Positions 7,832 to 17,484 are shown, counted from the first letter of the stretch. The stretch: DNA of 64,000 nt from Hyphomicrobiales bacterium (GCA_900470095.1 UBZM01000019.1:28939-92938), one strand, 5' to 3'. Numbers and translations: made by a program. The notes: generated by a model not told the origin, from the sequence alone.

Positions 7832-8385
7832 TCACCTCCCCATCACTGCAACTCCCACAGCACCAGCCTCGATACAGAGTGACGCGCGGTCGCAGGTGAT
7901 GCCGCCAAGGGCCACGACCGGCAGGCCGATCGCCGCCCAGCGCCGCAGCACGGTCAGGCCCAAGGCCGGGCCATAGCCAGGCTTGCTCGCCGTCGCGAAG
8001 ATCGGGCTCGCCGTGACATAATCGGCGCCTGCCGCTGCTGCCGCCCGGACATCGGCCTCGTCATGCGCGGAAACGCCGATCAGCGCGGAGACGCCGAGCA
8101 CGGCGCGGGCCGCGGAGATCGCTCCAGCCGATTGCAGATGGACGCCCCGCGCCCCGACCCGGGCGGCGAGATCAACATCACCGCCGATCGTCAGGACCGC
8201 ATCCGCCATGCTCACGAGCTCATGCAGCTGCAGCGCCAGGCTGCGGCGTTCCGCCTGATCGAGATCGCGATCGCGCAGCCAGATCCAGCGTGCCCCGCCG
8301 GCGAGCGCCGCAGAGACAAGCTGCGGCAAGGGCTTCACGGCCTGATGCCGGTCGGTGACGACGAGCAGCCGGTCGGGCAGCCTGT

Positions 8386-8389
<4 letters not shown>
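7832..8389 (-). CDS. thiE: Thiamine phosphate synthase
   Basis: This 185-residue TIM-barrel enzyme joins the thiazole phosphate and HMP pyrophosphate to make thiamine phosphate. Recognisable elements are [49 protein letters not shown] and VVALGGIT, the last of which binds phosphate. It is shorter than most ThiE (about 210 residues) and could be read as a TenI-like paralogue, but its place as last gene of the thiO-thiS-thiG operon supports ThiE. Its ATG overlaps the thiG stop (8386-8389). Confidence 0.87.
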
Positions 8390-9162
<773 letters not shown>

Positions 9163-9163
9163 G

Positions 9164-9376
9164 TCAGCCTCCCGCGAAGGCACGGATGATTTCGACGCGG
9201 TCGTTGCGCGACAGAGGCGTCTGCGCCCAGTCGACCTGCCGCACCACGGTGCCATTCAGCGCGATGGCGAAGCCCTGCGGTCCCGGCAAGTCCAGCTCGG
9301 ACGTCTCCTCCTGCCAAAGCGCCGCCAGATTCTCGGCCGCGCTCTCGCGGTCCTTGCCATTGATGATGAGTTTCAT
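9164..9376 (-). CDS. thiS: Sulfur carrier protein ThiS
   Basis: The 70-residue ubiquitin-like protein ends in the essential Gly-Gly (AFAGG), where the thiocarboxylate forms. The body shows the family pattern: [21 protein letters not shown] and [16 protein letters not shown]. It overlaps the thiO stop by ATGA (9373-9376) and is followed directly by thiG, its sulfur acceptor. Confidence 0.96.
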   Translation of the reverse strand: MKLIINGKDRESAAENLAALWQEETSELDLPGPQGFAIALNGTVVRQVDWAQTPLSRNDRVEIIRAFAGG

Positions 9377-10563
9377 GAGATTGCCTCCAGAGTTGGGGTG
9401 AAGCGCGCCTGGCCGAATGAAGCGGCCGGTCCCGTGATGCGATCTTCGACGAGGAGTTGCTCGATCGCGGCTGCCGTGACGGGGGCGAGCAAATAGCCGT
9501 TGCGGTGATGCCCGGTCGCAACGAGCAGGCCCGATATCCCCGTCTCGCCAAGGATCGGCGCATCGTCGATGGAGGTCGGGCGAAAGCCGGACCAGATCGC
9601 CTCGACCGGCATTTCCTCGATCGAGGGCAGTGCGCGCCGGGCACCGTCGAGCAGGGCATAGACGCCGCCAGCAGTCACGCTGTCGTCGAAGCCGCGTTCT
9701 TCCATGGTGGCGCCGACCAGGAGAGTGCCGTCGCTCTTGGGGGCGAGATGCACTTGCTCGGTCCAGACGACGCGCGCGAGCGTACCGGTCCCGGGCGTGC
9801 TGCGGAGCGCGAGCGACTGGCCCTTGAGCGGGCGGACGGGGATGTCGAGCCCCTGAAATCGGGTCCAGGCGCCGGCAGCCGCAATCACGACCGGGGCCTT
9901 GCAGAGTCCGCGCGGCGTCGAGACGCCGAGAACGCGGCCCCCGGCCAGCTCCGGCTCGGCCTCGCAGGCTTCGACCAGGTGCGCTCCGGCCGCGAGACAG
10001 GCGCGTCGCAGCGCCGCCATGACGCGCGGCGGATCGACCTGATGGTCGGCGGGGCAGAGAATGCCGGCAACGACCGAGGGCCTCAGCCCGGGTTCGCGTT
10101 CGCGGCATTGCGCCCCGCTAAGCCATGCCGCCTCGACCTCGGCGCGCCGTTGCAGGTCATGGCGGAAACGCAGGCGCTCGACCTCTTCACGCCCCAGCGC
10201 GACCAGCAGGACACCGTCCCGGCGATAGTCGATGCCGAGCCCGCCATCGGCTTCGAGCTCGCGTGCAAAAACCGGCCAGAGCCGCTGGCTTTCGAGCGCC
10301 AGCGGCAGATGGTCCTCGCCGCCCGGCTCCAGCTCGGCGGCCGCGGCCAGCATGCCGGTCGCGGCAAGGCTTGCTCCCTGTCCGATCGTGCCACGCTCGA
10401 AAACCGTCACATCAAACCCGCGCCGGGCCAACCGCCAGCCGATGGACAAACCGATCAGGCCACCGCCAATGATGGCGATATCGGTGGAGGACGGCACCTC
10501 GCAGGCGACGGGCCCAGGATCGTCGCCAGATCGGCGAAGGGTGGTGTGTGGCGGGCCGCGCAT
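9373..10563 (-). CDS. thiO: Glycine oxidase ThiO
   Basis: The 396-residue FAD enzyme oxidises glycine to the dehydroglycine used by ThiG. The dinucleotide fold is at residues 28-58 (DIAIIGGGLIGLSIGWRLAR with an acidic FERG at the end of the second strand). The C-terminal substrate domain carries WSGFRPTSIDDAPILGET and ATGHHRNGYLLAP. The ATG at 10563 has GAGGAG 7 bases upstream, and this site is paired into the riboswitch expression platform. It is the first gene of thiO-thiS-thiG-thiE. thiC and thiD are not in the window. Confidence 0.95.
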   Translation of the reverse strand: MRGPPHTTLRRSGDDPGPVACEVPSSTDIAIIGGGLIGLSIGWRLARRGFDVTVFERGTIGQGASLAATGMLAAAAELEPGGEDHLPLALESQRLWPVFARELEADGGLGIDYRRDGVLLVALGREEVERLRFRHDLQRRAEVEAAWLSGAQCREREPGLRPSVVAGILCPADHQVDPPRVMAALRRACLAAGAHLVEACEAEPELAGGRVLGVSTPRGLCKAPVVIAAAGAWTRFQGLDIPVRPLKGQSLALRSTPGTGTLARVVWTEQVHLAPKSDGTLLVGATMEERGFDDSVTAGGVYALLDGARRALPSIEEMPVEAIWSGFRPTSIDDAPILGETGISGLLVATGHHRNGYLLAPVTAAAIEQLLVEDRITGPAASFGQARFTPTLEAIS

Positions 10564-10569
10564 GGCAAA

Positions 10570-10594
10570 CTCCTCGCCCAGCTCGGGTAAGGAG
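10570..10594 (-). promoter_or_regulatory. Shine-Dalgarno-sequestering hairpin of the TPP riboswitch
   Basis: On the minus-strand transcript CUCCU (10594-10590) can pair with AGGAG of the thiO ribosome-binding site (10574-10570), closed by an inner CCC/GGG stem around GAGCU. A second hairpin, GGCAGCC-GAAG-GGCTGCC (10599-10616), precedes it. There is no T tract, so control of translation initiation is more likely than termination. Confidence 0.65.
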
Positions 10595-10634
10595 ATCTGG
10601 CAGCCCTTCGGCTGCCGGCAAGTGCCTCGACGCT

Positions 10635-10752
10635 CCATCCCTCCGCCGGTATGAGCCGGATCAGGTTCGAAGGATTTCCGCGCGCATTTCCGGGGAACAC
10701 CCGGTCTGCCAGCGGTTTCTCAGCCCCTTGCCGGGGATCTCCCTGGAATGCG
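10635..10752 (-). ncRNA. TPP riboswitch (THI element)
   Basis: The minus-strand RNA contains the conserved blocks GGGGCUGAGA (around 10720-10711), CCUUCGAACCUGAUCCGG and AUACCGGCGGAGGGAUGG in the right order, about 70 bases upstream of thiO. Binding of thiamine pyrophosphate would lower expression of thiO-thiS-thiG-thiE. The variable P3 arm is extended and contains CCGGGUGUUCCCCGG. Confidence 0.95.
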
Positions 10753-10792
10753 CGCAGTCTGGAGCCGGGGCAGCAGCGAGGTCAAGAGCCAA

Positions 10793-10810
10793 CCCGACAC
10801 AAACGTCGGG
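10793..10810 (-). terminator. Candidate terminator hairpin after the isochorismatase-like gene
   Basis: CCCGAC / GTCGGG arms with a 6-base loop are followed on the minus strand by TTGGCTCTT. It lies between the hydrolase stop (10900) and the riboswitch. The tail is weak, so confidence is moderate. Confidence 0.45.
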
Positions 10811-10899
10811 AGGACCCAGGCTGGAGGGCCACGGGCCGGAATCTTCGCGGGGCCATCGAAGCCTCTCGACTTGACGCTCGTGCGCCGACGGGAGGCCGG

Positions 10900-11523
10900 T
10901 TATCGTCCGTAGGCCTGCGCGATCTGGCCGACCAGCGTCGCCCAGGGCATGTCGAGCGCGCCATAGACGGCCCCGGCTTGCGGGTGAGTATTGTCCTTCA
11001 GGATCTCGACCATCAGGGTCGCATAGTCGGACACGACCACGCCGGCCTGGACCATCCGCAGCAGCCCGGCCTGCCGCTTCGTCTCGCTGAACGTGCCCGA
11101 CGCGTCGACAGCGACATAGGATTCATAGCCCTTGCCGATCGCCGTCATGGCGGGGAACGCAGCGCACACCTCCAGCGAGATGCCGGCGAAGATCAGCTTC
11201 CTGCGCCCCGTCGCTTCGATCGCGGCTGCAACCTTCGGGTCGTCCCAGGCATTGACCGAGGCCCGGTCCAGGATCGTGACGCCGGGCAGCGCCGCGACGA
11301 GTTCGGGAAAGGTCGGTCCCCACATGCTATCGCGCGCCGTCGTCGTCACCACGATCGGCAATTTCAGCAATTGGGCGGCCTTGGCGAGCGCGACGACATT
11401 GTGCTTGAGCTCGCCGGTGGAATAATCCCGCACACCGCTCATCAGCCCGACCTGATGGTCGACGAGAATGAGCGCGGCATTGTCGGAGGTCAGCGGGGCA
11501 TAAGGTTTGGCGGGCGCGTTCAT
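10900..11523 (-). CDS. Isochorismatase-family cysteine hydrolase (YcaC-like)
   Basis: The 207-residue alpha/beta hydrolase has the family's catalytic set: Asp in ALILVDHQVG (about residue 22), a Lys in the following helix region, and the nucleophilic Cys in AGISLEVCAAFPAM (about residue 120), preceded by the cis-peptide region. The YcaC group hydrolyses uncharacterised amides. The ATG has GAGGAG 7 bases upstream. It is transcribed away from a LysR gene 102 bp upstream, which probably controls it (inference). Confidence 0.9.
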   Translation of the reverse strand: MNAPAKPYAPLTSDNAALILVDHQVGLMSGVRDYSTGELKHNVVALAKAAQLLKLPIVVTTTARDSMWGPTFPELVAALPGVTILDRASVNAWDDPKVAAAIEATGRRKLIFAGISLEVCAAFPAMTAIGKGYESYVAVDASGTFSETKRQAGLLRMVQAGVVVSDYATLMVEILKDNTHPQAGAVYGALDMPWATLVGQIAQAYGR

Positions 11524-11608
11524 CGGTTGCTCCTCATCAAGGGCGGGTGATGCAACGACTATGGCCGCCAGCCATATGGAACAGTAGCCTCGCCTTTGAA
11601 ACGCCGGC

Positions 11609-11624
11609 GTTCTATATCTGGAAC
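11609..11624. promoter_or_regulatory. Inverted repeat in the hydrolase/LysR divergent promoter
   Basis: gttctatatctggaac is bounded by GTTC and GAAC and lies directly before the lysR ATG. A related half, tatggaac, is at 11575-11582. Together they are candidate LysR binding sites and may autoregulate lysR. Confidence 0.4.
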
Positions 11625-11625
11625 G

Positions 11626-12486
11626 ATGACCGACGCTGTCGACCTCTCCGGCATGGCTCTCTTCGTCAGGATCGTCGAATCCGGCTCCTTGAGCGCCGCC
11701 GGCCGCCTGCTTGGCCTGCCCAAGGCGACGGTCAGCCGCCAGCTCGCGCTGCTGGAGCAGCGCATGGGCGCGCCCCTGCTGCTGCGCTCGACACGGGCGC
11801 TCAGCCTGACCGACACGGGCCGGCGCTATTTCGAGCGCGTTCGGCCGATCGTGCGCGATGCGGAGCTCGCCCAGGTCGAGACGCTCGCCGAGCATGCAAG
11901 CCCGAGCGGGACGCTGAAGATCTCAGCCCCCGTCGCTTATGGCCAGCATGTGCTGGCGCCAAAGCTTTTCACGTTTCAGCAGCTTTATCCGGCGGTCCGC
12001 CTCGACCTGCGCCTGGGCGACGAGCTCGTGAACATCGTGGCCGGCGGCTTCGACCTTGCGATCCGGCTCGGCCGGCTCGACGACAGCGACCTGCGCGGCC
12101 GGCTGCTCGAACGCATCGACATGTGGCTGGTCGCCTCGCCGGATTATCTCGCGCGTGCCGGGACACCGCGGGCGGTGGCGGAGCTTGCGAACCATCGCGG
12201 CATCCTGACCCGCAGCGATCTCGACCAGTGGACGGTCGATAACCAGTCGATCCGCGTCCGCTGGCATATCAGCACCGGCAACATGTCCGTCACCTGCCAT
12301 GCGGCGTGTGCCGGCCTGGGTATCGCCCTCGTGCCCGGTTTTCTGGCGGATGCCCCGATCGCAGCCGGAAGCCTCACTCGCATCCTGCCCGAACATCCCA
12401 TGGACCAGCTCGAAGTGACGGCGTTGCAGGCGCGCTCGGTGACACCATCGATCGCCGTCAAGGCGCTGCTGAAGCACCTCGCCTGA
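11626..12486 (+). CDS. LysR family transcriptional regulator
   Basis: The 286-residue protein has an N-terminal winged helix-turn-helix (residues 5-63: FVRIVESGSLSAAGRLLGLP, KATVSRQLALLEQRMGAPLL) and a type 2 periplasmic-binding-like sensor domain (about 88-286) that ends in AVKALLKHLA. The group is the CrgA/AaeR-like LysR clade (SGTLKISAPVAYGQHVLAP). It faces the isochorismatase-like hydrolase. The ATG at 11626 has no clear ribosome-binding site. A TTG at 11596 in the same frame is the alternative. Confidence 0.92.
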   Translation: MTDAVDLSGMALFVRIVESGSLSAAGRLLGLPKATVSRQLALLEQRMGAPLLLRSTRALSLTDTGRRYFERVRPIVRDAELAQVETLAEHASPSGTLKISAPVAYGQHVLAPKLFTFQQLYPAVRLDLRLGDELVNIVAGGFDLAIRLGRLDDSDLRGRLLERIDMWLVASPDYLARAGTPRAVAELANHRGILTRSDLDQWTVDNQSIRVRWHISTGNMSVTCHAACAGLGIALVPGFLADAPIAAGSLTRILPEHPMDQLEVTALQARSVTPSIAVKALLKHLA

Positions 12487-12613
12487 CCCTATTCACCCGC
12501 TCTCCGCTTCCGCTGCCGGCACGCGCGGCCAGTCGGGCAACTTCACGAGGGAGCGCTCCGCCCGCCGCGCCAACAGCCTGCATTGTCCGTAGCGCCCAAG
12601 CAGGCGCGACGGC

Positions 12614-12638
12614 GGAACGTTCCGGACCATGAGCCGTT
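12614..12638 (+). promoter_or_regulatory. EcfG-type general stress response promoter
   Basis: GGAAC (12614-12618) and CGTT (12635-12638) are separated by exactly 16 bases, the consensus of alphaproteobacterial EcfG sigma factors. It lies 45 bases upstream of the GTG start of a single-domain response regulator. Confidence 0.7.
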
Positions 12639-12682
12639 GGACCTCTACCGTCGCGACAAGAAGGCGGTTCAGGAGAAGCCCA

Positions 12683-13060
12683 GTGCCTACAGACGCGGAA
12701 AAGCCGGTTGTTCTCATCGTCGAGGACGAACCGATCATCAGGATGTATGCGGCCTTGCTCGTCGAGGAGGCCGGGTACCTCGCCGTCGAGGCAGCGACCG
12801 CCGACGAGGCCCTGGCCATTCTGGAGCAACGCGACGATGTCCGCATCCTCTTCACCGATGTCGAGATGCCGGGTTCGCTGAACGGCCTGCAACTGGTCGA
12901 GGTCGTGCGCGAGAAATGGCCGCCGATCGGGTTGATGGTGACCTCGGGCCATGTCCGGGTCGACCCGCAGAAATTGCCCGAGCGTGCGCGGTTTTTTCGA
13001 AAACCCTATTCCGAGAGCGAGATCATCAGGACGCTGAAATCCTTGCCGGCCCGCGCCTAG
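12683..13060 (+). CDS. Single-domain response regulator (receiver domain only)
   Basis: The 125-residue CheY-like protein has the acidic pair in VLIVEDEPIIRMY, the phospho-acceptor Asp in ILFTDVEMPG, a Thr/Ser switch in GLMVTSGH and the conserved Lys in FFRKPYSESE. There is no output domain, so it would act through protein contacts. The GTG at 12683 is chosen because AGGAGA lies 7 bases upstream. The longer ATG frame from 12629 would overlap the promoter. The EcfG-type promoter suggests a role in the general stress response. No histidine kinase gene is adjacent. Confidence 0.9.
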   Translation: MPTDAEKPVVLIVEDEPIIRMYAALLVEEAGYLAVEAATADEALAILEQRDDVRILFTDVEMPGSLNGLQLVEVVREKWPPIGLMVTSGHVRVDPQKLPERARFFRKPYSESEIIRTLKSLPARA

Positions 13061-13332
13061 GCGCGCCTGACCGAACAGGCGCGAAGGAAACGGCCGGTTC
13101 CCGCGCCGGGGCAGGATCGGGACAGAGCCCAGGAAACCGGTTTGAAACGGGCCTTCCGCGCACGACCGAGGGGTTTGCATCCTTCGTGCCGGCGCCGACC
13201 GGATATCCCGAGATCTGCTGCTATTCGCCCGCGCGCAAGCCGATGAGGCACTGCGCGCAACTCGTAAATCAGCCGGAGAACTGGTAGGATCGCAGGCGGG
13301 CGACGCTTTCCGATTGCTGGGCGGACACAGGC

Positions 13333-13683
13333 ATGCGGAAATTCGACTACTACGACACCGTGCTGGTACCGTGGTATTCAGAAGATGACTTTCCTGCCTT
13401 GGTGGACATGGTCGGGAAGGACCCGAGGATCCCCCGCTCCTATTCCGAATGGAAGCGCCAGGTCGCTGCTGCGACGGAGCTGCTTCTGGCCAAGGGCAAG
13501 ACCGTCCAGATCATCACCGTTCGCCCCGCCGAGTATCTGGAGTGGCTGCAAAGCACCCATCGCAGCAACACGGTTGCGGCCCGCCTGCGCTATCTGAAAT
13601 GGCTGGCCACGCAAAACGGCCAGAGAGCGGCCGTCCTTCCCTTGCCGGCAAGGGTGCTGTCCGACGCAGGCGGCGAGAGCTAG
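13333..13683 (+). CDS. Conserved hypothetical protein
   Basis: The 116-residue protein is rich in aromatic and charged residues (MRKFDYYDTVLVPWYSEDDF at the start, VRPAEYLEWLQ in the middle). It has no signal peptide and no membrane segment. The second half (NTVAARLRYLKWLATQNGQR) looks helical and basic. I do not recognise the family. It lies alone between the response regulator and a convergent MFS gene. Confidence 0.7.
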   Translation: MRKFDYYDTVLVPWYSEDDFPALVDMVGKDPRIPRSYSEWKRQVAAATELLLAKGKTVQIITVRPAEYLEWLQSTHRSNTVAARLRYLKWLATQNGQRAAVLPLPARVLSDAGGES

Positions 13684-13722
13684 CCGCACAGGGTTCGCCC
13701 CTGCCAAGGGGCCTGCCCCCAA

Positions 13723-15000
13723 TCATGCGGTCCCGCCTGGCAGCGAGCGCCTTTGGCGCCCCCCTAGGAAACAGGCAATGGCGGCTGCTTGCACCACGGA
13801 GGCGACCGCAAACAGCGCGGCTCCATCGAAACTCGACAATCCGGTTGGCGACATCGTCCGCAGAGCGCCGAACACGGCCGGCGCAAAAGAATAACTCGCC
13901 TGTCCGATGGCAACGATCAGTGGAACGACGCGGGCAACGTCTGCCTTGCCGAATTCGACCTGTGCGATGAGCGGCGGCAGGGATGTGGCATTGCCAATCC
14001 CTGCACCGAACAGAATGACGCCCATGATCATCAGCGTTGCGTTGGCATCGCCCGCGATCAGGAGGGTCAATGACCCCGCGATCTGGACCGCATAGCTCGC
14101 GCAGGCGACGAGACGACGGTCCGCTGAGGCAGGCATGACAAAGCCGACCACCGTCCTGCCTGCGATCGCGGCGATCGTTGCGCCCCCCAGGGCCAACCCG
14201 GCATTTTGAGGCCCGATGGCGGGGACGAGCAGGGAGAACAGATGGGCGAGAAGGCCGATCTGGGCGAACAGACCCAGCGCCATCCCTGCCGCCAGCGTCA
14301 GGAAACGACGGTCCCGCCACAGCGATTCCTTTGGCATGGCCGCCACAGCCGAAGCGCTGACCGCAGCCGGAACTGCGGCTGGCCGAATGCCGTCAGGGAA
14401 CTGGTTCAGTCGCGCGGGAGTCTTTGAGAACACAAGAATCGACAGGGCAAGAATAACGGCCACCATCGTCACGCCGACCACGATCGCCGCCTTGAGAAAA
14501 CCGATGGCGAGGATGAGAGCGACCCATAGAGGTGAGAAAATTACGCCACCGATACTGGCTCCGTTATAGGCCATCGAGAGAGCCGCAGGGCGGGAACTCA
14601 CGAACCAGGGGGAGATGATCGCGTTGACGGCTGCGGCGCCCATCGCAACCCAGCCCACACCACTCAACAGAGCCGCGCAGAAGAGTTGCCACGGCTCGCT
14701 GGCCATCGCCCAGCCGACGACCCCGGTCGCAAGCAAGGCCGCCCCGATGGCCGTCACCATGGGAACACCCAGGCTTCGATAGAGGCGCGGCAGATTGGCG
14801 ATGACGACCGCCCCGACCAGAAAGTGCAGGGTGACAGCCGCAGAGACCAAGGCCACCGACCAGCCGGTCCGTTCGACCACGGTTTGCAGGTAGATCGGCG
14901 GCCCGTAGAAACCGACGCCCCACCCGAATACCGCCAGAACAAAGGTCGCAGCGACGATATGCCAGCCGAAGAACGGCGGCTTCGCTGAAAGAGAGGACAT
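13723..15000 (-). CDS. MFS transporter
   Basis: The 425-residue integral-membrane protein has twelve predicted helices in two six-helix halves split by a hydrophilic loop around residues 195-230. The start MSSLSAKPPFFGWHIVAATF, with FGWGVGFYGPPIYLQ, is typical of the oxalate/formate-like and monocarboxylate-like MFS branch. The substrate cannot be told. The start at 15000 is preferred because the longer frame adds a polar extension (to 15081) not found in MFS proteins. It lies downstream of the ABC membrane protein on the same strand, with a 178-bp gap. Confidence 0.9.
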   Translation of the reverse strand: MSSLSAKPPFFGWHIVAATFVLAVFGWGVGFYGPPIYLQTVVERTGWSVALVSAAVTLHFLVGAVVIANLPRLYRSLGVPMVTAIGAALLATGVVGWAMASEPWQLFCAALLSGVGWVAMGAAAVNAIISPWFVSSRPAALSMAYNGASIGGVIFSPLWVALILAIGFLKAAIVVGVTMVAVILALSILVFSKTPARLNQFPDGIRPAAVPAAVSASAVAAMPKESLWRDRRFLTLAAGMALGLFAQIGLLAHLFSLLVPAIGPQNAGLALGGATIAAIAGRTVVGFVMPASADRRLVACASYAVQIAGSLTLLIAGDANATLMIMGVILFGAGIGNATSLPPLIAQVEFGKADVARVVPLIVAIGQASYSFAPAVFGALRTMSPTGLSSFDGAALFAVASVVQAAAIACFLGGRQRRSLPGGTA

Positions 15001-15178
15001 GGTGAAGCTCCTGACGCGGCTCAGGCGCTTATGGCAGCATCGGGCGGATAAATGCTTCGGTCCCGGCCGTAGCATTCCCAAAAAACGCCTCGGCCATGCT
15101 CCGCCGGGGGCCAGGGAGGCCGGACCATTCGGCAGCCCTGGCGCTATGCGCGAAGATGGGGAACCTCCCCGACCCGGC

Positions 15179-16198
15179 TCAGGTCTTGCCTTCGACCCAG
15201 CGCCCGATCATCTGGTACTGGACCTTCGCCTGCTGGTACTCCCTGTAGAAGCTGAGCAGGTCGCGCAAGGGGTTCGAAAGGCGCTCCAGGCCCGACATGA
15301 AGGCGACGACGGTGCCGATCGTGGTCCGTCCGTGGATCACCATCCAGCCGCCGACGACGAGAACCATCAGCGGTCCGATCGCGTTTGCGATGTTGAGCAA
15401 GGTCTTGAGGCCGTATTTCAGGAAGTAGAACCGGATGCGATTGCGGAAGATCGCACGGATGGTGGCGGATTCCCTCGCCGTTTCCCTGGAGTGGCTTCCG
15501 GTCTGGGCGACGGTTTCATCACCGAGCTTTCGCACCAGGCTGACCTGCCTTTCGACCAGGACGTTGAGGTCGGCCTGCATATAGAGCGCGAGGAAGATCT
15601 GCGGCAGCAGGAAGACCAGGCTGATCAGCGCAATCAGCGGCTGGATATAGAGCATATAGGCCATGATCACGCAGAGAAACGTCAGATTGACGACGAATTC
15701 CGAGATACCAACCCCAACGAAACCGCCGACACCGTCGATTTCCCGGCCGATGACATTGACCGTCTGTCCGCTGGTGTGTTCGTCCGGCGAGACGCGCTCG
15801 GATGCAACGATCGTCAAACGGTCGCGCGAGTTCTTTACGACGCTTTCGCTGACCCAGCCCTGATAGACGAGAAGCGCATATTTCAACGCGGCCTGGATCA
15901 GGACGATCGCGAGATAGGCTGCACCCATCAGAAGCAGGGTTCGGACGTCCCTGTCGGCGATCGCGACGTCAACGATCCTCCTCTGCAGATCGATCGGCGC
16001 GAAATTCAGCAAGGCCACCGCTATCGCGATCAGCCCGACATAGAACTGGTGGACGCCGCTGGCGCGCCAGACGAAGCGGCTCAGCGTCTGGTCGGACGCG
16101 ATCGCCGGAGCCGACGCCTCGCTCGGCCTGATCCGCCTGAGAAGGGGGAGGAAGATGCTGCTCACGGGGGACCTTGTCGACGCCTGGACGGGAGGCAA
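15179..16198 (-). CDS. ABC transporter six-TM membrane protein without ATPase domain
   Basis: The 339-residue protein corresponds to the transmembrane domain of a type I ABC exporter. It has helices at roughly residues 55-75, 85-110, 165-200 and 275-305, with the coupling-helix region around SETARESATIRAIFRNRIRF. It stops after the sixth helix (EYQQAKVQYQMIGRWVEGKT). There is no nucleotide-binding domain in it or next to it. Stand-alone proteins of this type are known (ABC_membrane_3-like), so this is probably natural and not a truncation. The partner ATPase, if any, is elsewhere. Confidence 0.82.
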   Translation of the reverse strand: MPPVQASTRSPVSSIFLPLLRRIRPSEASAPAIASDQTLSRFVWRASGVHQFYVGLIAIAVALLNFAPIDLQRRIVDVAIADRDVRTLLLMGAAYLAIVLIQAALKYALLVYQGWVSESVVKNSRDRLTIVASERVSPDEHTSGQTVNVIGREIDGVGGFVGVGISEFVVNLTFLCVIMAYMLYIQPLIALISLVFLLPQIFLALYMQADLNVLVERQVSLVRKLGDETVAQTGSHSRETARESATIRAIFRNRIRFYFLKYGLKTLLNIANAIGPLMVLVVGGWMVIHGRTTIGTVVAFMSGLERLSNPLRDLLSFYREYQQAKVQYQMIGRWVEGKT

Positions 16199-16324
16199 CG
16201 AACGGCCCGGCAGACAAGTTCCCCGCTTCAGGGATTTGTCAGATCATGCGCTTGCCTGAACGAGGACCCTCCAGGCTAGGCAGACCTCTTCCATCAACCG
16301 CAAGCTTCCGTTTTGAAAACTGAC

Positions 16325-17137
16325 ATGGCGATCGAGAGCGACTTCACCCCTTACATTCGCCGTTGGGCGCTGGCTGAAGACGGCGAGCCGATCCTGACAC
16401 GGACCAGCCACCTCCTCCCGGTTCGTCGGAACGGCGAGCCGGCCATGCTGAAGATCGCGTCCGTGCCGGAGGAAAAGCGGGGCGCGGGTCTCTTGATCTG
16501 GTGGAATGGGATCGGGGCTGCTCGCGTCATTGAACACCACGATGATGCGATCCTGCTCGAACGCGCGACCGGCAACCGCTCGCTCGCTGCGATGGCGGAG
16601 CATGGAAGGGATGATGAAGCGAGCGTCGTGCTCTGCAGGGCCGTTGCCGAGCTTCACAAGCCGCGTGCAGCGCCTCCATCGAATCTTGTCCCGCTCTCCG
16701 ACTGGTTTCGGGCGCTCCATGCTGCACCTCAGGGCGGGATCTTCGTCCGATGCGCCGAGGCCGCACGCATGCTTCTGGCCGATCCGCGCGATGTCGTCCC
16801 GCTGCATGGCGACATTCATCACGCGAACATCCTTGATTTCGGAGAACGAGGCTGGCTCGCAATCGATCCCAAGGGCCTGCAAGGCGAACGCGGCTTCGAT
16901 TATGCCAATCTCTTCTGCAATCCGGATCATCCCGTCGCGACAGCTCCTGGTCGCCTCGCCCGACAGGCGGACGTCGTCGCTCGGGCCGCACAGTTGGAAC
17001 GCGGCCGCTTGCTTCGCTGGATTCTCGCCTGGGCGGGGCTTTCGGCGACCTGGCTCATCGAGGATGGGGAAACCGACCATATCGCGCCCACTCTTCGCGT
17101 CGCGGAGATCGCCGCGGCAGAAATCGACAAGGGTTGA
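16325..17137 (+). CDS. Aminoglycoside/hydroxyurea-type phosphotransferase
   Basis: The 270-residue kinase-fold protein has the catalytic motif VPLHGDIHHANIL (HGDxHxxN) and the metal-binding segment WLAIDPKGLQGERGFDYANL. These match the streptomycin 6-kinase/hydroxyurea phosphotransferase family. The lysine region is AMLKIASVPEEKRGAGLL. It may inactivate a small molecule, but whether it gives antibiotic resistance cannot be told. The ATG at 16325 is preferred over a TTG at 16313. Confidence 0.88.
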   Translation: MAIESDFTPYIRRWALAEDGEPILTRTSHLLPVRRNGEPAMLKIASVPEEKRGAGLLIWWNGIGAARVIEHHDDAILLERATGNRSLAAMAEHGRDDEASVVLCRAVAELHKPRAAPPSNLVPLSDWFRALHAAPQGGIFVRCAEAARMLLADPRDVVPLHGDIHHANILDFGERGWLAIDPKGLQGERGFDYANLFCNPDHPVATAPGRLARQADVVARAAQLERGRLLRWILAWAGLSATWLIEDGETDHIAPTLRVAEIAAAEIDKG

Positions 17138-17405
17138 TCTTCAGCTCGGGGCCGCTCAGGCGGGTCGGCAAGCGGGTTGGCGGAAACCACCTTTCGTGCA
17201 GCCATCGGCACGGGCCACTGGCCGCTGATGATCAGGGCCATTCAGCGATCAAACTGATACGCGAGCCAATCGGCAACGTTCGGGCAATCGAGGTGTTATG
17301 GGACTGGCCCACGCATGGGGCGATGGACGGACCAGTCCGTCACCGTGCGTCGAAACGGGCCGCCAATACCTTGTTCCCGCCCCTCGCCTCCTCAGCGGCG
17401 AGGGG
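17138..17405. other. Intergenic, no gene seen
   Basis: No supported reading frame. The stretch ends in the promoter region of the TetR/RND operon. Confidence 0.5.
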
Positions 17406-17434
17406 TTGTATTTCAGTACGACCGTTCGTATATA
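17406..17434 (+). promoter_or_regulatory. Promoter and operator of the TetR/RND operon
   Basis: A sigma-70-like promoter is visible: TTGTAT (17406-17411), 17-base spacer, TATATA (17429-17434). The spacer contains the 14-bp perfect-arm palindrome TACGA-N4-TCGTA (17417-17430). This is the usual layout for a TetR repressor blocking its own operon. Confidence 0.7.
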
Positions 17435-17484
17435 AATTATCGCGATGAGGGCAAGCCGGTTTCCCGCCTTCGCCAGGGAACGCC

